The notes: generated from the sequence alone by a model not told the origin. A stretch of DNA of 35,022 nucleotides from Lentisphaerota bacterium (GCA_015061695.1 SUWA01000022.1:1-35022); one strand, 5' to 3'; counted from the stretch's first letter, positions 14,892-25,101 are shown. Translations and numbers: made by a program.

Positions 14892-16283
14892 GTGGAAATA
14901 AGCATAAAGTTGTTTGATTTTTTAGTACGCATGAGCAGAGTTTTTCATATAGCATGTCCTGAAGGCGACTTGTTTGCCGCCGCCGGCGAAGTGACCGGCC
15001 GGCTCCGTCGGGCCGGTTTTATGACCTATTGGGTCGGCGGCGCTGCGCGGGATCTTTATATGCAGCGGACTCCGGCGGATGTGGATATGGTTACTGTGGC
15101 CCGCCCTGATGAGGTTAAGAGGATCTTTCCGGATGCGGAAATGGTGGGCGCATGTTTCGGTGTGGTGCTGGTCAAACACCGCAATCAGGTTTTTGAGATC
15201 GCCACTTGCCGGGAGGAGCGTGCTTACGGCGATGGGCGCCGGCCGGATGAAGTGAAGTTTACTGATGACTTTGTGCTGGATCTGCAGCGGCGGGATTTTA
15301 CCTGTAATGCCATGTTGTATGATCCGGCCGGTGAGCAGTTGATTGACTATCTGAATGGTGTCAATGATATTGACAACTCCATTCTGCGGGTGGTGGGGTG
15401 CCCCCGGGAGCGGTTTCAGGAAGATCATCTGCGTTTGTTCCGGGCCGTGCGTTTTGCCTCAAAATTGGGATTCGAGCTGGAGGAAGAGTGCCAAGCCGCG
15501 TTGCGGGAGATGGCCGGTGCAACAGCTGTGCTGGCGGCGGAACGGGTTCGTCAGGAGTTGGAAAACATGCTGACTGGCGCTGATCCGGTGCGGGCATTGG
15601 AATTGCTGAAAAATTCCGGCTTGTTGAAAGTATGGCTGCCGGAAGTCGATGCGCTTGCCGGAGTGGAACAGTACAAAAAGTATCACCCGGAAGGCGATGT
15701 TTGGCAGCATACACTGCTGATGTTCCAAAATGCCCGTAAGCCGTTGGATGCTGCTTTGGCGTGGTCGATTTTGCTGCATGATATCGGCAAAAAGCCCACT
15801 TTCAGCTGTGGCGAAGATAATATACCGCACTTTTACTGCCATGAGCAGGTGGGGGCGGATATGGTAAAAGATATTGCCGGAAGATTGCGTTTTTCCGGAG
15901 CAATGGCCGATACGGTTGAACATGCGGTGCGTAATCACATGCGGTTTGCATCGGTTTGCAATATGCGTACGGCCAAACTGCGACGGCTGCTGGCGGAAGC
16001 TGATTTTGTTATGGAACTGGAATTGCACCGGCTGGATTGCCTGTCATCCAATCAGTTGATGGGCACATGGGAGTTTTTGCAGGCCAGACTGCAGAGTTTT
16101 AACTCAACAGCATTGCCGGAGCCGCTGATAACCGGCCGGGATCTGATCGCGCTCGGTTTGACGCCGGGCGCGGAGTTCAAGACCATACTCAATGCGGTCA
16201 TGGATGCCCAGCTCGAAGGTGTGTTGCAGGATAAGGCAAGTGCAATAGAGTGGGTAATTGAAAAATTTGACATTAAAAAGTAG
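14892..16283 (+). CDS. cca: CCA tRNA nucleotidyltransferase / poly(A) polymerase family with HD domain
   Basis: A 463-residue class II nucleotidyltransferase that should add or repair the CCA end of tRNA. The head domain has YWVGGAARDLYMQRTPADVDM with the catalytic DxD, then RRDFTCNAMLYD and EDHLRLFRAVRFASKLGFE. The C-terminal half carries an HD phosphohydrolase domain: HPEGDVWQHTLLM, LLHDIGKK, HEQVGAD and NHMRF. HD-bearing family members often combine CCA addition with 2',3'-cyclic phosphatase activity. The GTG at 14892 follows GAGG at 4 bases; an ATG at 14931 is an alternative with no visible ribosome binding site. Poly(A) polymerase activity cannot be excluded, but the EDxxRxxRAxRF context is typical of tRNA enzymes. 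Confidence 0.88.
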   Translation: MEISIKLFDFLVRMSRVFHIACPEGDLFAAAGEVTGRLRRAGFMTYWVGGAARDLYMQRTPADVDMVTVARPDEVKRIFPDAEMVGACFGVVLVKHRNQVFEIATCREERAYGDGRRPDEVKFTDDFVLDLQRRDFTCNAMLYDPAGEQLIDYLNGVNDIDNSILRVVGCPRERFQEDHLRLFRAVRFASKLGFELEEECQAALREMAGATAVLAAERVRQELENMLTGADPVRALELLKNSGLLKVWLPEVDALAGVEQYKKYHPEGDVWQHTLLMFQNARKPLDAALAWSILLHDIGKKPTFSCGEDNIPHFYCHEQVGADMVKDIAGRLRFSGAMADTVEHAVRNHMRFASVCNMRTAKLRRLLAEADFVMELELHRLDCLSSNQLMGTWEFLQARLQSFNSTALPEPLITGRDLIALGLTPGAEFKTILNAVMDAQLEGVLQDKASAIEWVIEKFDIKK

Positions 16284-16347
16284 AAGAATGGTACAGACCA
16301 TATTAAACATAAAAGAAAATTTTTAACATATAACAACAGGATCTGTT

Positions 16348-17658
16348 ATGAGCAACATGAAAGTCGGCGCCGCCGAAGATTACATCAATGCAGACGTACT
16401 CAAGGCTTTACAGCTGGAACGTTTGCAGAAAATCGTCAAACATACCTACGATAATGTGGAAGTTTTCCGCAATCGTATGCAGGAAAAGGGCCTAACGCCG
16501 GATTGCATCAAGTCGCTGGAAGATTTGAGCAAATTGCCGTTTACCAATAAAACTGACTTGCGCGACTACTACCCCTTCGGTCTGTTTGCCACTCCCATGA
16601 GCGAAGTGGTGCGTCTGCACGCCTCCAGCGGTACGACCGGCAAGCCGATCGTGGTCGGCTATACCAAGAATGATATTGAATTGTGGGCCGATGTTATGAA
16701 ACGCGCATTTCAGAGTTGCGGTTTGAGTCGCAACGATGTTATTCAGGTTTCTTACGGATACGGTCTTTTTACCGGCGGTTTGGGCGCGCATTATGGTACT
16801 GAAGCATTGGGCGCAACGGTGGTTCCCACCTCCGGCGGCAACACCCAGCGCCAGCTGATGGTAATGCAGGACTTTAACGTAACGGCGATCTGCTGTACGC
16901 CCAGCTATTTTAACTTCCTGGCCGAAAAAGCGATCGAAGGCAACATTGATATGCACAAACTGCCGCTCCGGGTCGGTATTTTCGGCGCCGAACCCTGGAC
17001 CGATGCCATGCGCCGTCAGATGCAGAGTCAGACCGGTATCGAACCGTTTGATATTTACGGACTCAGCGAAATCATCGGGCCCGGCGTGGCGATCGAATGT
17101 TCTGAACACAACGGTCTGCATATTTTTGAAGATCATTTTTATCCGGAAATCGTTGATCCGGATACCGGCGAAGTGCTGCCGGATGGCGCGTTCGGCGAAC
17201 TGGTCATCACCACGCTGACCAAAGAAGCGTTCCCCATGATCCGTTACCGGACCCATGACTTGACCCGGATCATATCTGAACCGTGCGCCTGCGGCCGTAC
17301 TCTGCGCCGGATCGACCGGATTGCCAGCCGCAGCGACGATATGATGATCATTCGCGGGGTGAACGTATTCCCGTCGCAGATCGAATCGGCGCTGCTGTCG
17401 GTCGACGGAACTCTGCCGCACTACCACATTGTACTTTATACTGAAAACGGGATGGATAATATCGAAGTGGATGTGGAAGTCAGCGAAAAGTTCTTCTCGG
17501 ACAAAGTCAGCAGCATGGAAGAGCTGCAGAAGAAACTTTCCAGCGCCATTGAACACACTATCGGCTTGCGGGTCAAACTCAAACTGGTGGCTCCGCAGAC
17601 GATCCAGCGCTCGGAAGGCAAAGCCAAGCGTGTGATTGACCGCCGCGAACGTATCTGA
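16348..17658 (+). CDS. paaK: Phenylacetate-CoA ligase family enzyme
   Basis: A 436-residue member of the adenylate-forming PaaK family, which activates an aryl acid with ATP and couples it to coenzyme [18 protein letters not shown] is the phosphate-binding motif, [17 protein letters not shown] the A5 motif, and [12 protein letters not shown] plus [17 protein letters not shown] the hinge and C-terminal lid. The length is standard. No other phenylacetate or indole-acetate genes are adjacent; in gut and anaerobic bacteria such lone ligases are often annotated without a known pathway, so the substrate is open. A weak AGGAT ribosome binding site precedes the ATG. It is separated by 64 bases from cca and 35 from tolB, so co-transcription is possible. 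Confidence 0.88.
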   Translation: MSNMKVGAAEDYINADVLKALQLERLQKIVKHTYDNVEVFRNRMQEKGLTPDCIKSLEDLSKLPFTNKTDLRDYYPFGLFATPMSEVVRLHASSGTTGKPIVVGYTKNDIELWADVMKRAFQSCGLSRNDVIQVSYGYGLFTGGLGAHYGTEALGATVVPTSGGNTQRQLMVMQDFNVTAICCTPSYFNFLAEKAIEGNIDMHKLPLRVGIFGAEPWTDAMRRQMQSQTGIEPFDIYGLSEIIGPGVAIECSEHNGLHIFEDHFYPEIVDPDTGEVLPDGAFGELVITTLTKEAFPMIRYRTHDLTRIISEPCACGRTLRRIDRIASRSDDMMIIRGVNVFPSQIESALLSVDGTLPHYHIVLYTENGMDNIEVDVEVSEKFFSDKVSSMEELQKKLSSAIEHTIGLRVKLKLVAPQTIQRSEGKAKRVIDRRERI

Positions 17659-17693
17659 TAAAATCTGAATCGCAAGTAAACAGGTGTTTTTTT

Positions 17694-18890
17694 ATGAAAC
17701 AATTTTTCAAGATTTTTACCGCTGTTCTGGTGGGGTTCTGTTGCGGAACAGCAGTGCTTGAAGCCGCTCCGGTGGAAATCCGGAAGACGGCCCAGAACTC
17801 CTATATCCAGCCGACCATTCAAATCAAAAGTTTGAGCGGAGATAAAGCGTTTTGTGAACCGTTTTACCGTTATCTGGGGACTTGTGGATGGTTCCGGATC
17901 GTCAACGGTCAGGCTGACTATGTGTTGGCGGTAAGCGCCTCCGGCAGCCAGATCCGTATGCAGTTGTGGTTTGGCGCCAATCCGGTGCTGGCAAAGAATA
18001 TTTCCTACACCGGCGATGCCCGCCGGGCTGCTGCCCGGGCGGTGGATGAACTCATTCAAGCGCGGTTCCGGCAGAAGTTGTGCGACAGCCAGTTGGTGTT
18101 TACGGCCGAAACCCGCCCGGGGATCAAAGAGGTTTTTGTCTGCGATACCGATGGCGGAAATCTGCGCAAGATCACCAACTTTTCCACCAGTTGTGTGGAG
18201 CCGGCCTGGATGCCCAATGGCCGTTCGGTGGTTTATACCCGCTATACTCCGTCGGGGACCGATATTTGCGAAACGATGATCTCGCCATGGCGCAGCCGTT
18301 CGCTGGCGCGTTTCAGAGGCATGAATGTTGGTGCATCGATCCATCCCGGCGGTGAGTTTATGGCGCTGGTGATGAGCGTTGACCGTCAGGTGGAACTTTA
18401 TGTAAAAGCAGTCAACAGCAGCGAACGCCGCCGTTTGACCAACAGCCGGGCAGTGGAGGCTTCTCCCTGCTGGCATCCGGATGGTCAGACGATCTGTTTT
18501 GTATCTGACCGCAGCCGCCGTCCGGCATTGTATTTGATAAACGCCAATGGCGGAAATTCAACCCGGGTTCCTACCGTGGGCAGCGAGGCGGTTACGCCTT
18601 CGTGGTCGCCGGATGGCAAACTGGCATATTCGGCCAAAGTCGGAGGCAGTTACAAGCTGGCGATCTATGACCCGCACTCCAATACCAGTCAGGTCATCGA
18701 AAATCTGCCGGCCGGGGATTGGGAAGCTCCCAGCTGGGCGCCGGACTCACGCCATTTGGCCGCCAGCCGCCGGATCGGTAAAAAGAGCGAAATATATATC
18801 GTTGACAGCAAAACCGGTTCTGCACGCAAACTTCTGAATTTCAATTATTCGCAGAGTTCTCCCGACTGGTCGCCGATCCGCCGGGATTGA
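17694..18890 (+). CDS. tolB: TolB-like periplasmic beta-propeller protein
   Basis: A 398-residue protein with a signal peptide (MKQFFKIFTAVLVGFCCGTAVLEAA), an N-terminal alpha/beta domain (about 30-130; FYRYLGTCGWFRIV) and a C-terminal propeller of PD40-type repeats: EPAWMPNGRSVVYT, HPGGEFMALV, SPCWHPDGQTICFVSD, TPSWSPDGKLAYS, APSWAPDSRHLAAS and SPDWSPIRRD. This is the layout of TolB, the periplasmic hub of the Tol-Pal system that keeps the outer membrane attached during division. Pal, TolA and TolQR are not in the window. AGGTG lies about 9 bases upstream. It indicates a Gram-negative envelope. Confidence 0.87.
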   Translation: MKQFFKIFTAVLVGFCCGTAVLEAAPVEIRKTAQNSYIQPTIQIKSLSGDKAFCEPFYRYLGTCGWFRIVNGQADYVLAVSASGSQIRMQLWFGANPVLAKNISYTGDARRAAARAVDELIQARFRQKLCDSQLVFTAETRPGIKEVFVCDTDGGNLRKITNFSTSCVEPAWMPNGRSVVYTRYTPSGTDICETMISPWRSRSLARFRGMNVGASIHPGGEFMALVMSVDRQVELYVKAVNSSERRRLTNSRAVEASPCWHPDGQTICFVSDRSRRPALYLINANGGNSTRVPTVGSEAVTPSWSPDGKLAYSAKVGGSYKLAIYDPHSNTSQVIENLPAGDWEAPSWAPDSRHLAASRRIGKKSEIYIVDSKTGSARKLLNFNYSQSSPDWSPIRRD

Positions 18891-18922
18891 ACTTGCAAAA
18901 AAAAGGTTTTTGCTTCTGAATT

Positions 18923-20215
18923 ATGATAACTGATTTGGATCAAGCCGTTGAATGGCTGACAACACTGCACCGATTCGGCATCAAGCTGGGCTTGGAGCAA
19001 ACACGCAAACTTGCTGCGTTGTGTTCTTCGCCGGAAAAAGAACTCAAGTTCATCCATCTGGCCGGAACCAACGGCAAAGGTTCGACCGGTGCCATGCTGG
19101 AAAGCGCACTGCGTAACAGCGGTTTTGTTACGGGGTTTTACTCGTCGCCGCATTTGATTTCGCCCTGCGAGCGGTTCAGAGTCAACGGCCGTGCCATTGA
19201 TCCGGATGAATTTGCCAGGAGTGCCGAAGTCGTTCGGCAGGCCGCCGGAAAAATGCGTGAAAGTGGCGCATCAGTTACTTATTTTGAAGCCACGACTGTT
19301 ATGGCCATGCTGATTTTCCTCGAACACAAATGCGATTATGTGATTTGGGAAACCGGTATGGGCGGTCGGCTTGATTCGACTAATATAGTAACGCCGGAAG
19401 TCAGTGTAATAACCAATATAGCACTGGATCACGAAAAGTTTCTGGGCAGCAGTATTGCAGAAATCGCGGCCGAAAAAGCCGGCATCATCAAGCCGGGCGT
19501 GCCGGTGGTTTGCGGCAGTTTGCCCGAAGCCGCCCGAAACGTCATCCGGCAGCGGGCAGGGGAATGCGGCAGCGTTTTTACGGAAGTTCAGACCGGCCGG
19601 ATTGATGCAGTTGCGCAAGTCAGAGAAAATTTTCAGAGTTTCAGCTTTGAAAACGAAAATATCGAGTTGAGCCTCAACGGGCCGATGCAGCAGCGCAACA
19701 GCGCTTTAGCCATAACTGTATTGAAAACTTTGAACTTATGGAATGAGCGCGCCCGGGCCGGACTCAAGCAAACCCGGTGGCCGGGCCGTATGGAACTGTT
19801 GTGTGATTGCCGGATCATGCTTGATGGCGGACATAACCCGGATGGTTTGACGGCGTTGAGCGAAACTTTGCGTAAGCTCTATCCCGGTAAGAAGTTTCAT
19901 TGGATATTCGGCGCATTTGCCGATAAGGATTTTACCGGCGGGTTGCAGGTTATTGCGCCGCTGGCGGAGAGTCTGGGCGCGGTAAGTTTTGCTGAAGAAG
20001 CACGACTTTCTGCCGCTCCGGAAGATATATGTGTCAAAGCTGCCGGTATGGGGATCGGAGAAACTTTTGTGATTGATGATCTGCCGGCTTATCTGGATGA
20101 AATCAAGCAGCGCGAGCGTGGTGAAGTTCCGGTCGTCATTGCCGGATCGCTCTATCTGGCCGGCGAAGTGCTGGCGCATCTGGAAAAGGATAAACATGCT
20201 TTGGATCTGCATTAA
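18923..20215 (+). CDS. folC: Folylpolyglutamate/dihydrofolate synthase
   Basis: A 430-residue Mur-ligase-fold enzyme that attaches glutamate to dihydropteroate or folates using ATP. HLAGTNGKGSTGAMLESAL is the P-loop, FYSSPHLISPCERFRVNG the folate-binding segment, WETGMGGRLDSTN and ITNIALDHEKFLG the central motifs, and MLDGGHNPDGL the C-terminal domain motif. Start and length are typical, but the nearest purine-rich stretch (AAAAGG) is 16 bases upstream, inside an A/T hairpin (18895-18901 with 18907-18913), so translation may be weak or coupled. It lies 32 bases after tolB and 18 before lon. Folate-linked one-carbon genes recur at the right end of the window (SHMT). Confidence 0.93.
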   Translation: MITDLDQAVEWLTTLHRFGIKLGLEQTRKLAALCSSPEKELKFIHLAGTNGKGSTGAMLESALRNSGFVTGFYSSPHLISPCERFRVNGRAIDPDEFARSAEVVRQAAGKMRESGASVTYFEATTVMAMLIFLEHKCDYVIWETGMGGRLDSTNIVTPEVSVITNIALDHEKFLGSSIAEIAAEKAGIIKPGVPVVCGSLPEAARNVIRQRAGECGSVFTEVQTGRIDAVAQVRENFQSFSFENENIELSLNGPMQQRNSALAITVLKTLNLWNERARAGLKQTRWPGRMELLCDCRIMLDGGHNPDGLTALSETLRKLYPGKKFHWIFGAFADKDFTGGLQVIAPLAESLGAVSFAEEARLSAAPEDICVKAAGMGIGETFVIDDLPAYLDEIKQRERGEVPVVIAGSLYLAGEVLAHLEKDKHALDLH

Positions 20216-20233
20216 AAGGCGATTTTACAAACT

Positions 20234-22648
20234 ATGAATAAAAGCAATAATATTACAGTACGAACCAATATGAATACGTTGGACAAAAACAATGGTGCCA
20301 TGGTGCTGACTTTGCGCAACGCATTGCTTTTTCCTTATATATTGACTCCGTTTTTTGTGGATGATCCCGACGATATACGGCGGGTGCGCAAGGCGTATGA
20401 GGGGAATCGTTTGATTGCGCTTTTTCCGGAAATAACCGAAGATGCCGGAGAGTTTTTCCGCCGCCACCCGGAACGGCGCCTGACGACGGTCAAATGGAAT
20501 GAAAAAGAGATCTCGCAAGGTGGATGTAAGGCCAGAATCGTAAAAATGCTGACCTTGCCGGATGGTTCGTTGCGGGTTTTGCTGCGCGGTTTGAGCCGCT
20601 GTCTTTTTCAGCGTCCGCTGGATATGGATGAGCCATCTTACTTTCCGCTTTTGGAAGACCGGATCAGCAATAATGAACAAGTTGAAGGCATGGTGATCGA
20701 AGCGGTCAAACAGTTTCATAATCTGGCCGCTTTTCTGCGCAGTTTTCCCGAAGAGATCCAACAGGGAATCGCCGGTATGACCAGCCCCGGGCGGATGATT
20801 GATTTGATGACTGACTCTTTGAGCCTGCTGCCCTGCGAAAAGATCTGGATACTGCAAGCGGTGAATCTGGAAGACCGTGCATTGTTTCTGCTGGAGCTGT
20901 TGAACCGCGAGCTGGAAGTAATGCAGCTGGGGTCCAAGATACAGGCCGAAGTCAATCAGAATCTTTCGCAAAATCAGCGGGAATACTTTTTGCGCGAACA
21001 GTTGCGGGTGATCAAAGAAGAACTCAACGAAGACTCCCGGAATCCGGATATTATTTCGATCAACGAGCGGCTGCAGCAGTTGGAGCTGCCGGAAGTCGTG
21101 GCGAAAACGGTGGAAAAAGAACTTTCGCGTCTGGAATTGATCCCCACAATGTCGCCGGAATATCATGTGGCATACAATTATATAGATTGGCTGCTGTCGG
21201 TGCCGTGGAACGCTTACAGTGCGGATAATCTTGACCTGCTTAAAGCGCAGAGCGTATTGGAAGCCGATCACTACGGTCTGGAAGATGTCAAGAAACGCAT
21301 ATTGGAATTTCTGGCGGTAATGGCCCTGAATCCCGATCGCAAATCGCCGATCCTCTGCCTGGTCGGGCCGCCCGGGGTGGGTAAAACATCGCTGGGTGAA
21401 TCCATTGCCCGGGCTACCAACCGTAAATTTTTGCGCATAGCGCTGGGCGGCGTGCGGGATGAAGCCGAGATCCGCGGCCACCGTCGCACTTATATCGGCG
21501 CCATGCCGGGGCGGATCGTACAGAGTTTGAAGCGCGCCGGAACTTGTAATCCGGTTTTTATGCTTGACGAAATAGATAAACTGGCTGCCGACCACCGCGG
21601 CGATCCATCATCGGCATTGCTGGAAGTGCTTGACCCGGCCCAGAATAAAACTTTCAATGATCACTATCTGGAATTGGATCTGGATTTGAGCAAGGTGTTT
21701 TTTATTGCCACTGCCAATGTTATGGAAGCGATCCCGGCACCGCTGCTGGATCGTATGGAAGTTATTACGCTGCCGGGGTATACCAGTTTTGAAAAGCGCG
21801 AGATAGCCAAACGTTATCTGGTGCCGCGTCAGCTCAAAGAAAACGGACTTAAAGCAACGCGTTTCCATATAACCATGAATGCGGTCGACGAGATCATCGA
21901 CTACTACACCCGCGAAGCCGGAGTGCGCAAACTTGAACAGCATATTGCTGCGCTTTGCCGCAAGCTGGCCCGTCAACAGGTGGAGGGTTTGCTGGAAGAC
22001 CGGAAACGGATTTCGGTCAGCGCCGCCATGGTGCGCGAACTGCTCGGCCCCCGCCGGTATTTGATCGACGAAGCCGCCGGAACTCCGGTTGTCGGCAGTG
22101 CTACCGGCATGGCATGGACCTCGGTCGGCGGCGCGATCCTGACTGTGGAATCATTGAAACTGCCCGGCAAAGGCGAGCTTAAACTGACCGGACAGCTGGG
22201 CAGCGTGATGAAAGAAAGTGCCGAAGCGGCGTTCTCGCTGCTCAAGAGCCGGGCGGAAAAGTATGGGATCGAGCCGGAAAACTTTGAAAAATATAATTTC
22301 CACATCCATGTGCCGGATGGGGCCACCCCAAAAGATGGTCCATCGGCCGGTATAACGATCACGAGTGCGCTTTATTCGCTGCTGAAAGATCAGTCGCACC
22401 AGCCGGCGCTGGCGATGACCGGCGAAGTGAATCTGCGCGGTCAGGTAACGGCCATCGGCGGTTTGAAAGAAAAAGTCATTGCTGCTTTGCGTTCCGGTGT
22501 AAAAACGGTCGTTATACCCAAAGAAAACGTTAAGGATCTGGAAGACATCCCGGAAAATGTACGCAATCTGCTGACATTCAAGCCGGTCGACAATATAGAT
22601 GATGCTTTGAAAGTGATTTTTGACCATAAACAAAGGACGCTCCGATGA
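20234..22648 (+). CDS. lon: ATP-dependent Lon protease
   Basis: An 804-residue cytoplasmic AAA+ protease that degrades misfolded and regulatory proteins. The N-terminal substrate domain begins after an extra ~20 residues (VLTLRNALLFPYILTPF). The ATPase has GPPGVGKTSLGESIA as Walker A and PVFMLDEIDKL as Walker B. The C-terminal protease has the Ser of KDGPSAGIT and the Lys of GGLKEKVIAA as catalytic dyad. The length matches LonA. AAGGCGA precedes the ATG at a loose spacing. Its stop overlaps the next ATG (ATGA), coupling it to the LolA-like gene. Confidence 0.97.
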   Translation: MNKSNNITVRTNMNTLDKNNGAMVLTLRNALLFPYILTPFFVDDPDDIRRVRKAYEGNRLIALFPEITEDAGEFFRRHPERRLTTVKWNEKEISQGGCKARIVKMLTLPDGSLRVLLRGLSRCLFQRPLDMDEPSYFPLLEDRISNNEQVEGMVIEAVKQFHNLAAFLRSFPEEIQQGIAGMTSPGRMIDLMTDSLSLLPCEKIWILQAVNLEDRALFLLELLNRELEVMQLGSKIQAEVNQNLSQNQREYFLREQLRVIKEELNEDSRNPDIISINERLQQLELPEVVAKTVEKELSRLELIPTMSPEYHVAYNYIDWLLSVPWNAYSADNLDLLKAQSVLEADHYGLEDVKKRILEFLAVMALNPDRKSPILCLVGPPGVGKTSLGESIARATNRKFLRIALGGVRDEAEIRGHRRTYIGAMPGRIVQSLKRAGTCNPVFMLDEIDKLAADHRGDPSSALLEVLDPAQNKTFNDHYLELDLDLSKVFFIATANVMEAIPAPLLDRMEVITLPGYTSFEKREIAKRYLVPRQLKENGLKATRFHITMNAVDEIIDYYTREAGVRKLEQHIAALCRKLARQQVEGLLEDRKRISVSAAMVRELLGPRRYLIDEAAGTPVVGSATGMAWTSVGGAILTVESLKLPGKGELKLTGQLGSVMKESAEAAFSLLKSRAEKYGIEPENFEKYNFHIHVPDGATPKDGPSAGITITSALYSLLKDQSHQPALAMTGEVNLRGQVTAIGGLKEKVIAALRSGVKTVVIPKENVKDLEDIPENVRNLLTFKPVDNIDDALKVIFDHKQRTLR

Positions 22649-23376
22649 AAAGAAAGATTGGGTTGACCGTACTGCTGGGCTTGTTGCTGAATTGTTGCGT
22701 GGTTTGGGGTTCTCCGGAAAATGAATCCCTGCCGCCGGAACGTTTTATGCAAGTGGCCCGTTACCGCATGACAGTGCAGGACAGTTTTGCTGATTTGCGC
22801 GGCAAAGTTACTCATATGCGCCGCAATCGGGGCCGGGCAACCTATTGTCCGGTGCGTTTTGCAGTGCGCTTCGGTAAAGATCAACTCAATGCCAGGATCG
22901 TTTTGAATAATCAGGAAATCCACGAATTGCACCGGAATTACTTGAGCCGGGCTGAAGATGTTAAAAGCAATGTCGAACTCAAAGAGTCGCGGTTGTTTTC
23001 TTACGGCTTTAAATTGGAAGACCTGACGATGAATTTTCTTTCGTACCCGGTAAAGAGCGAATTGCCGCGCGAAACAGTCAAAACGGTCAAATGCCGGGTG
23101 CTGCATTTGCTTTCGCCGGCCGGAGAACCGGTCAAAGTGTGGATCTCGGTGGAATACTTTTTTCCGGTCAAGGTCGAATTTTACGCGCCCGGCAGCAACT
23201 TAAAAAGCAAGCCGGTACGGTCGATGGAAATAACCGCATTTGACAAGGTCAATGATTATTATGTGGCGACCGAAGTAGCGCTGTTCAGTCCGGATTTCAG
23301 AACCCGGATCGCGTTTGACAACTGTCAGGTTTTCAAAGCTGACTCTGCACAAGCAGAAATTGAATTCAAAAAGTAA
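22645..23376 (+). CDS. Exported LolA-like outer-membrane lipoprotein-sorting-type protein
   Basis: A 243-residue protein with a signal peptide (MKRKIGLTVLLGLLLNCCVVWG, cleavage likely near GS). The mature part has the pattern of the LolA/LolB-like beta-sheet superfamily (TP0789-type): RMTVQDSFADLRGKVTHM, then the LEDLTMNFLSYPV strand and a VEYFFPVKVEFY strand followed by MEITAFDKVNDYYVATEV. Such proteins bind lipid acyl chains in the periplasm. The Cys pair in the hydrophobic stretch is not a good lipobox. It overlaps lon by four bases. The exact role is unknown; family placement is by pattern. Confidence 0.68.
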   Translation: MKRKIGLTVLLGLLLNCCVVWGSPENESLPPERFMQVARYRMTVQDSFADLRGKVTHMRRNRGRATYCPVRFAVRFGKDQLNARIVLNNQEIHELHRNYLSRAEDVKSNVELKESRLFSYGFKLEDLTMNFLSYPVKSELPRETVKTVKCRVLHLLSPAGEPVKVWISVEYFFPVKVEFYAPGSNLKSKPVRSMEITAFDKVNDYYVATEVALFSPDFRTRIAFDNCQVFKADSAQAEIEFKK

Positions 23377-23399
23377 CCAACTCATCACGGAGATTTTAT

Positions 23400-24188
23400 A
23401 TGTATAAAAATGGTGAAATTATCAGTAACCGCTGTCTGAAAGGCGATTACTTTCAGGTAGTTTTTTATCATCCGGAAATCGCCGCTCAAGCGCGTCCGGG
23501 GCAGTTTGTGCATGTGCAGATAAGTTCCGGCAGTGCGCATATATTGCGCAGACCTTTTTCCATCAATAATACCGATCCGGCCGCCGGCACGGTTCAGGTA
23601 ACGTACAAGGTGGTCGGCAGCGGTACCAGCGAGCTTTCCGGGTTGGGCCCCGGCAGTGTGTGCGACTTGATGGGCCCGCTTGGCAACGGATATATCATGC
23701 CGGAAGACGATGAAATACCGGTTATGATTGCCGGCGGATATGGTACTGCGGCAATGTTTATGATCAGCAAGTTGGCCAAAAACAAAGGTATCTTGCTGGT
23801 AGGGGCCCGCAGCGATGCCGATTTGATTTTGCTGGAAGATTACGCGCAAACCGGCTGCGAAGTTCGAGCTGCCACCAATGACGGTTCGGTGGGAACCAGG
23901 GGCTTTGTAACTGTGCTGCTGGAGGATATATTGAAAAATCCTGTTCCGGGGCGGAAATACCGCTTCTACGCTTGCGGTCCCACGCCGATGCTGCTGGCGG
24001 CCGGCAAGATGCTTTGCGATGCCGGACGCGAAGATGGCGAGTTGAGTCTGGATCATGTTATGTGCTGCGGGGTGGGCGCTTGTTTTGCCTGTGTAGTCAA
24101 AGTCAAGGATGGCGATTCTTTCCGCTATGCCAGAAGTTGTTCCGAAGGGCCGGTGTTCAGCGCCGGGGAGGTTTATTATGAAAATTGA
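23400..24188 (+). CDS. pyrK: Dihydroorotate dehydrogenase electron-transfer subunit
   Basis: A 262-residue flavoprotein that passes electrons from dihydroorotate oxidation in PyrD to NAD+. The FAD-binding motif RRPFSINN, the nucleotide-binding stretch MIAGGYGTAAMF, YACGPTPMLLAA, and the C-terminal 2Fe-2S cluster ligands in MCCGVGACFACVVKV...RSCSEGPVF are all present. This identifies a class 1B enzyme. The ribosome binding site is ACGGAGAT. It overlaps pyrD by 11 bases, so the two subunits are made together. Confidence 0.95.
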   Translation: MYKNGEIISNRCLKGDYFQVVFYHPEIAAQARPGQFVHVQISSGSAHILRRPFSINNTDPAAGTVQVTYKVVGSGTSELSGLGPGSVCDLMGPLGNGYIMPEDDEIPVMIAGGYGTAAMFMISKLAKNKGILLVGARSDADLILLEDYAQTGCEVRAATNDGSVGTRGFVTVLLEDILKNPVPGRKYRFYACGPTPMLLAAGKMLCDAGREDGELSLDHVMCCGVGACFACVVKVKDGDSFRYARSCSEGPVFSAGEVYYEN

Positions 24189-25101
24189 CATGAGTGTGGA
24201 TCTGGGGAAATTCAAACTGAAAAATCCGGTGATGACCGCATCCGGTACTTTCGGTTACGGTTACGAATATAACCAGTTTTATGATATATCGCGTCTGGGT
24301 GCTGTAGTGGTCAAAGGGATTGCTCCGTTTGTCAGCAACGGCAATCCGACGCCCCGGGTGGCCGAAACCGCCAGCGGTATGCTTAATGCGATCGGTCTGC
24401 AAGGTCCTGGCGTGGATAAGTTCCTTAACGGCGAACACTATATGCCGTTTTTGCGCACGACCGATGCCACTGTGATCGTCAATATCTGGGGCAAAAGCAT
24501 TGCCGATTACTGCGAAGTAGCTTCGCGGCTGGATGCTGAACGCGAGGGCATCACCGCGTTGGAAGTAAATATATCCTGTCCCAACGTCAAAGCCGGCGGC
24601 GTTGCGTTCGGCACGGATTTGAAACTGCTCAACGAAGTTATTTCGGCAGTGCGGAAAGCTACCACGCTGCCGCTGATCGTAAAATTGAGTCCCAATGTTA
24701 CCCGAATAGGTGATTTTGCCAAAGCGGCCGAAGATGCCGGTGCGGATGCAGTTTCGCTGATAAATACGCTTACCGGGATGGCTATCAACGCCGAAACCCG
24801 CCGTCCGCGGATCGCCAATCTGACCGGAGGCTTGAGCGGTCCGGCCGTGAAACCGGTGGCACTGCGCATGGTTTACGAAGCCAGCAAGGCTGTGTCGATC
24901 CCGGTTATCGGTATGGGCGGTATCTGTAATGGCATTGATGCCGTAGAGTTCATGTTGGCCGGCGCCAGTGCAGTAGCGGTCGGAACGGCCACTTTTACCG
25001 ATCCTTATGCGCCGTTAAAGGTGATTGACGGGATCAAAGATTACCTTAAACGTCATAATTACAACAGCGTTTCCGACATCATCGGCGCTCTTGAAATATA
25101 A
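24178..25101 (+). CDS. pyrD: Dihydroorotate dehydrogenase, class 1B catalytic subunit
   Basis: A 307-residue FMN enzyme of pyrimidine synthesis oxidising dihydroorotate to orotate. NPVMTASGTFGYG is the start of the barrel, NAIGLQGPGVDKF and VNISCPNVKAGG (catalytic Cys) are intact, as are VKLSPNVTRIGD, SLINTLTGMAIN and the phosphate-binding VIGMGGICNGIDAVEFMLAGASAVAVGTA. The frame is open upstream, but the ATG at 24178 is correct because GGGGAGG lies 6 bases before it and the protein then starts as in relatives. It is paired with PyrK by an 11-base overlap. Confidence 0.97.
   Translation: MKIDMSVDLGKFKLKNPVMTASGTFGYGYEYNQFYDISRLGAVVVKGIAPFVSNGNPTPRVAETASGMLNAIGLQGPGVDKFLNGEHYMPFLRTTDATVIVNIWGKSIADYCEVASRLDAEREGITALEVNISCPNVKAGGVAFGTDLKLLNEVISAVRKATTLPLIVKLSPNVTRIGDFAKAAEDAGADAVSLINTLTGMAINAETRRPRIANLTGGLSGPAVKPVALRMVYEASKAVSIPVIGMGGICNGIDAVEFMLAGASAVAVGTATFTDPYAPLKVIDGIKDYLKRHNYNSVSDIIGALEI

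Noticed and set aside
18895-18913. GCAAAAA/TTTTTGC hairpin between tolB and folC as a terminator
   Set aside because: The stem is nearly all A-T and no T-run follows outside the stem; too weak to terminate, though it may affect folC translation.
20225-21595. A 456-codon minus-strand frame opposite lon
   Set aside because: Antisense shadow of the conserved Lon N-terminal and ATPase regions.
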